From Oscarella lobularis (lineage: Eukaryota > Porifera > Homoscleromorpha > Homosclerophorida > Oscarellidae): a stretch of 64,000 nucleotides of DNA. The stretch covers positions 310,001 through 374,000 of the forward strand of contig NC_089185.1 in NCBI RefSeq assembly GCF_947507565.1, written 5' to 3'. Below the pieces are notes generated by a model, which ran no database searches, was not told the DNA's origin, and saw only the letters and a program-made list of their open reading frames with translations. Of the stretch, positions 59,705 through 64,000 are shown piece after piece. Both the position numbers and the translations under genes were made by a program. The first letter of the stretch is position 1. Every line of letters begins with the position of its first letter.

Positions 59705-62242
59705 ATGTATGCTCATTTCGAAAAGCTACTGTCCCACTGCAGCTATTCGGTTCGTTCGCTCGATTGGAAGGGCGGCCACGACGAAGGCTGGCTGGCGTCG
59801 GGCAACGCGAAAGGCATCGTTGGACTCACCTACACATCGTCGTCGGCGAGCGACGAACGAATCGACGATAAACGCGGTCTACCGTCGCGAACGAACTTCA
59901 ATCTAAGCGAACACGCCAAAGACGTAAGTTCCTTCGCTCACCACAGCGCGTAGGATTTATTTTTTCTTCGCGGGCGCCCGACGCAGGTGACGCTGGTTCG
60001 TTGGAACAAGTCCGACCAGCATCATCGATTAACGACGTGTGACAGCACGGGCTCGATCGTCGTGTGGATGCCCTACGACGGACGCTGGACGATCGAATTG
60101 GTCAACAATCGCGGTCTCGGCACGGCAGTGAGCCAATTCGCGTGGAGCGGCGACGGCAGTCAAGCGTTGATCGCCTACACGGACGGTTACGTTCTCGTCG
60201 GCTCGGTACACGGTCAGCGTCTCTGGTCCAACTTTCTCATCGAAGGCGCGTTCGCCGGGGCGACGGGCGTGCGCAACGACGAGACGAAGTTGCTCGCCGC
60301 CGCCTGGTCTCCCGACGACGCGCACATCGTCGTCGCGAACACGGCGGGCGAACTGATTAAGCTCGATTCGGCGACTCACAACGGACGCGTGGGCAGTATC
60401 AACGAGATAATGGCAACTCGACTTCACGCGCCGCCCGCCGATCAGATCGTCGATCTTCACTGGCGTCGGCATCCGAGCGGCGGCAACGGCGGTTCGAAAT
60501 GTCGAATCACCGTCTACACGTCGCACGGCCTCTTGGCTATGTTTTCGCGCTGTTCCGATCCTAATCCGCGTCTCGCCAATACGGAAGTCGTCGACGGTTG
60601 TTCGGCGTGGAGCGACGACGCGTCGTTACTCGCCGTCGGCGGTCGACGAAAAAACGACGTTTCGTCGCGTCTTGTTCGCTTTTTTAGCTGTTCGCGTTTG
60701 CGGCCTCTTTTTAGCCTCGCTGTCGACACGGAGGTTTGGCATAGAGGGGATCTCTCCGCCCCTTTCACTCATTCGCCCTATTTTTAGTACGCGATCACGT
60801 CGCTGTGCTGGGGTTTGGACGATCGGCGACTATTCGTCGCCGCCGGTCACGAGGTCTACACGGCGACGGTGAAACGCGGCTTCGCTTCGCTGCAGGAGCA
60901 GTGTCGGCGCGCTATTGCGGACGTCGTCAACGAATCAGCGTCAGTCGTTCAACTTCCGCTTCCGCTCGGACTACGTCACGCTTTGGAGAGAAACTATTTT
61001 CGAACGATTCAGGTCAGCGTTTACGTCACCCCCTCCCCGTCAAACCTGTGCTTATTATTGATTTTTTTGTAGGGCTTTGACCCAAAGATGATGGATCCGT
61101 ATGTTTTTGCTTCGAATCCTCCACCGATGCGGCAGCGACTTTTCTGCACAATGATCTGCTATCTCAAAGATTACCACTACACGTCGCGTCCGCGCCCCGT
61201 CGCCGTACCGACGTCCAACTTCACTCGATTCACGCTCTATATCGAATACATGGGCGGTCTCGTACCTGTTCTCAAGGGCCGACGCATCAATCGACTCAAG
61301 CCGGCGTTTGTCATAAAGCTGGTCAAACGCCGACAGACGCTTACGAATCGTCGGCGAGTGAGCCGTCACACTCGACTGACGGAGAGCACGCGAAGTTACG
61401 ATAGCGTTGTCAGTGGAGACCCGGCATTTAGTAGTGGAGGCGAGGACATTGACTCTCCTCCGGAGGGAGGACGAACGAGTCCTTTGCCATCAAACGACGA
61501 CTCTCTTTCCGCCGCCGCCGCCGCCGCCGTCGACGATGATGACAAATTGCCGGCGACGATTTGGAGTCAAGACGACGAGGATGGAAATCCTCCGTCGGTG
61601 GTTGTGACGTCGAATGTCACATGCACAAAATTTAAGATTCAGGGAGACGGTAGTCGTCATTTGGGCACGATACTCTACAAGCCGAGTCTTCTGCACCTGC
61701 ATCCGCGTAAGATAACGGTAGAATTGCCCAATCCGGCAATAGACAGCGGAGCTGCTGGATCCGACGAAACGACGTCGATCGAGTCGGCGGACGAAGACGA
61801 AGACGACGAATATCACGGGGAACGAGCCGTCGTTAGTCCGTCCGGCTCGTTTCTCTATCCGTATCGGTCCGGAGCGAAAGGATCGCGCGAGTTCAACGAC
61901 GTGATGAGAGAGGAGGAGACGGCGACCGCCGCTCGGCACGAGAAAATTCTCGTCATGTATAATCGAACGCCGGTTTGGAATTCGCAGAGTCAAGTGTATC
62001 AGTTGGACTTTGGCGGTCGAGTGACGCAAGAATCGGCGAAGAATTTTCAGTTGGAGTTGGACAACGAGCAGGTAGAATATGAAATTGGCTCGCGAGATCT
62101 TTCTCATATTTTCTCCCTGGCTCAGGTCTTGCAATTTGGTCGAATTCGTACCGACGCCTACGCGCTCGACTTTCAGTATCCGTTCTCGCCGTTGCAGGCC
62201 TTCTCGCTTGCCATGGCCAACCTAACGCAGCGTTTAAAATAG
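59705..62242 (+). CDS. TULP4: Tubby-like protein 4 (WD40 plus tubby domain)
   Basis: Exons 59705-59923, 59987-60733, 60788-61012 and 61073-62242 give about 786 residues. The start MYAHFEKLL matches vertebrate TULP4 (MYAAVEH). WD40-like repeats follow: DEGWLASGNAKGIVGLTYTSS, TLVRWNKSDQHHRLTTCDSTG, GRWTIELVNNRG and AYTDGYVLVGSVHGQRLWS. The first tubby half starts near 61140 (LYIEYMGGLVPVLKGRRINRLKPAF), interrupted by an acidic Ser-rich insert, then TKFKIQGDGSRHLGTILYKPSLLHLHPRK. It ends VYQLDFGGRVTQESAKNFQLE and NLTQRLK, nearly identical to the vertebrate end. It is about half the human length because the long Pro-rich region is absent. Thought to be a cullin-RING substrate adaptor. Confidence 0.95.
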
Positions 62243-62393
62243 GAGAAAAAATAGAAACGAGGACTTCCTTTTTTTGTATTTGTATTTCTATAGACAGACC
62301 GAGAAAGAGATATTTGAGATATTTTACCTTTTATTCTGTCGTAGAAGACTTCTAATAGGAATCTAATAACAGCAAAACAAAATCATACAAATT

Positions 62394-63137
62394 CTATTTA
62401 GAGGAGCACTTGTTGAAAACGTTTAGCTGAGCGAATTTAGAGACAGTAACGACCTCGTCGTCGGAAAAATACGAATAGTAGCCGTTGATCTCGAACATGA
62501 GTTCGAAGAAGTAATGTCGCCAGTCACCCGCGCACAAACGCTCGATGTTCAATCCCTGACCGTTTGAGAAGGTGAGCGCGAGACTGAAGTTGTGCACTTG
62601 GCTTTTGAGACTGCCGACGGACAGGCTCTCGTTGATTATGATCCCGCCGACTTCCAGTGCATTCTGGAGAAGTGTCGCCGTGAGTTTCGACAGTTTGACG
62701 GAGAGAAAGTTCTTGTTTTTAATCACAACGCCGAAATGGACGCCCATTTCGACCGTGTGATTATAATGAAGCAGCGAGACGGAGCTGACGAAAGGTTTCG
62801 GGTTCTCCGAGAGTGCGATCGTAACGGAGCGTGGCAGGAGAAAGAAGAGAAGGAGGCCGCTGATAACAGCGCAAATGACGATTGTTATGACCACGTTACG
62901 CACCGTTCGCCGAGGCTTCAGCCGATTGTCCTTGTACGGTATAAGAGCAATGAGCTGCTCTGCGTCCTCGCCTTCCTTGATCGTGACCGTTCCCTTCCCG
63001 TGGCACGTTGGACACTTCATTTCCCGAGAGCCTGAGCCCTCCAAGCTCCCGCTAAATCTTCGCGTTCTGCGCGTTGGATTTTGAAGCGTCGTGTTCGAGC
63101 CGTCCATCGACGGCTCGCTGGCTGGCCGATTGCCCAT
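62394..63137 (-). CDS. TMEM106: TMEM106 family lysosomal membrane protein
   Basis: Single-pass type II membrane protein of late endosomes and lysosomes, 247 residues, single exon. The cytosolic part contains the family CxxC (MKCPTCHGKGTV) and QLIALIPYKDNRLKPRRT. One transmembrane helix (VVITIVICAVISGLLLFFLL) is followed by PRSVTIAL and a luminal beta-sandwich with several N-x-S/T sites. The start 63137 (MGNRPAS) was chosen because it has A at -3 and G at +4 and a Gly at position 2, like human TMEM106B; an in-frame ATG at 63191 would add 18 residues. A CACGTG lies 17 nt upstream. Confidence 0.93.
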   Translation of the reverse strand: MGNRPASEPSMDGSNTTLQNPTRRTRRFSGSLEGSGSREMKCPTCHGKGTVTIKEGEDAEQLIALIPYKDNRLKPRRTVRNVVITIVICAVISGLLLFFLLPRSVTIALSENPKPFVSSVSLLHYNHTVEMGVHFGVVIKNKNFLSVKLSKLTATLLQNALEVGGIIINESLSVGSLKSQVHNFSLALTFSNGQGLNIERLCAGDWRHYFFELMFEINGYYSYFSDDEVVTVSKFAQLNVFNKCSSK

Positions 63138-63154
63138 GCTGAGACGGCGTTCGT

Positions 63155-63160
63155 CACGTG
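63155..63160. promoter_or_regulatory. CACGTG E-box upstream of TMEM106
   Basis: GTCACGTGA-type site 17 nt upstream of the TMEM106 start; this matches the core of the CLEAR element bound by TFEB/MITF factors at lysosomal genes. Confidence 0.5.
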
Positions 63161-63238
63161 AAGTGAGAACCCGTACCGTATTGTGACACATACGTCAATG
63201 CACATCATTCAATAACGACATACAAACAGTGCAAAAAC

Positions 63239-63284
63239 AGAGAGAGGGAGAGAGAGAGAGAGAGAAAGAGCGAGAGAGCGAGAA
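63239..63284. repeat. (GA)n-rich microsatellite
   Basis: Imperfect GA dinucleotide run (GAGAGAGAGAGAGA with GGG and GC breaks) between TMEM106 and the last gene. A second GA run lies at about 63868-63900, inside an intron of the last gene, where on the coding strand it forms a CT-rich polypyrimidine tract before the acceptor. Confidence 0.85.
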
Positions 63285-63378
63285 TCACAAGCAATACTAA
63301 AACGGCGTGCGTGCTGGACTGATGAAATCCCACAAAAAAAAACGGACATTATTCCCCAAACTAGCTACTACACCACTG

Positions 63379-64000
63379 TCAAAGCAATTCATTTCTCGAT
63401 CCACCGTCCGCGTTAGATGACTGTCCCGCCTCGTTCGACGACTCAAACGGAGCGGAAATCATCATTTCGTCGAGATTAACATGTCCCCCTTGATTCTCCT
63501 CAACGTCGTGGGAATTATCTTTCACTGATTCGCCGCCATTTCCATTCTCTTCTCCACCCACGTCAATTACCTGATGCGACTCGGACGTCGTCGTCGTCGT
63601 CGTCGTCGTCGTCGTGACGACCGCCGAATCTTCGACAATCGTCGCCTCGTCGCCGACGACGACTTCCTCTTCCGTACGAGGCGGCGGCGGCGAACTGTCG
63701 TCCATCAGCTGCTCTGGCGGTGCCGCCGTCGGAAGCGGAACTTCGACGCGAGAAATGTGGAGAGCGTTGACGGGAGATTTCTGCTGGTTATCCAGCGGAG
63801 TGATCTGATTCGACGGAAGCACGTCATTTTCAGAACAACGTCTTTTAGCGGAAGACGACGACGATCTGAAAGAGAGAGAGAGACAGAGAGAGAGAGAGAA
63901 AAGGAATCCCGCTATTTCCGTTATTCTTTTTTATCTCCCTACCTTTTCTGTTTTGATTTTGCGCTCGTCGCCTTTCGTTTTCTCCCCTTTTGCTTCCCGT
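63379..64000 (-). CDS. Unrecognised acidic protein, C-terminal part (cut by window edge)
   Basis: Last exon 63379-63865 and part of the previous exon from 63943 to the edge. The upstream piece is very basic (KQKGRKRK, KSKQKR) and continues SSSSSAKRR, a likely bipartite nuclear signal. The final 150 residues are acidic and low-complexity, with a ten-residue threonine tract from an ACG repeat (about 63585-63615) and Pro, Glu and Asn runs. No domain is visible, and the family cannot be named from this tail. Confidence 0.6.

Overview
The window is eukaryotic nuclear DNA from an early-branching animal, most likely a sponge. Genes are densely packed on both strands and split by very short introns (mostly about 40-65 bp, AT-rich, GT-AG with some GC-AG). 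Exons are rich in CpG and GAC/TCG trinucleotides. The gene set is metazoan (HPS3, TENT5, CtBP, TULP4, UBE3D, TMEM106, NDC80, a Roc-COR/death protein), but exact species cannot be read from the sequence. Gene names are by recalled family resemblance; exon joins were worked out by hand from splice signals and reading phase.

Layout (stop-to-start spans). 1-4116 (-): CFAP47-like cilia protein, cut by the left edge. 4207-5881 (+): BCKDHB. 6192-7547 (-): TENT5/FAM46. 7945-12140 (-): lysosomal NAGLU with an extra C-terminal module. 12213-16764 (-): ankyrin-Roc-COR-death ROCO protein. 16813-17894 (+): ZNHIT6/BCD1. Then a colinear minus-strand run: HCCS, histidine phosphatase, HPS3, DNAJC21, ACMSD, AGPAT5-like, and an NB-ARC/TPR STAND protein (17905-32775).

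Right half: TEX2 (+), CCDC174 (-), a PRK/uridine-kinase-like kinase (+), NDC80 (-), C11orf65/MFI-like (-), tRNA-Gly(TCC), CtBP-like (-), secreted JmjC protein (+), MRPS15/uS15m (-), histone H3 (-), katanin p60 (+), UBE3D (-), secreted glycosidase-like protein (-), DUF4139/F37C4.5-like (-), a coiled-coil protein (-), TAF12 (+), importin alpha (+), TULP4 (+), TMEM106 (-) and the C-terminus of an unrecognised protein (-) cut by the right edge.

Genes are not arranged by pathway. The main structural signals are regulatory. Tandem minus-strand genes are separated by only 66-85 bp, and two pairs by 3 and 4 bp. Divergent pairs share 48-90 bp between start codons, and convergent stop codons lie as little as 5-24 bp apart. 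A CACGTG E-box repeatedly sits just upstream of start codons, 16-17 nt away in four genes. An X-box-like site precedes the ciliary gene and three evenly spaced CCAAT boxes precede histone H3. I saw no reverse transcriptase, transposase, integrase, viral gene or CRISPR array.
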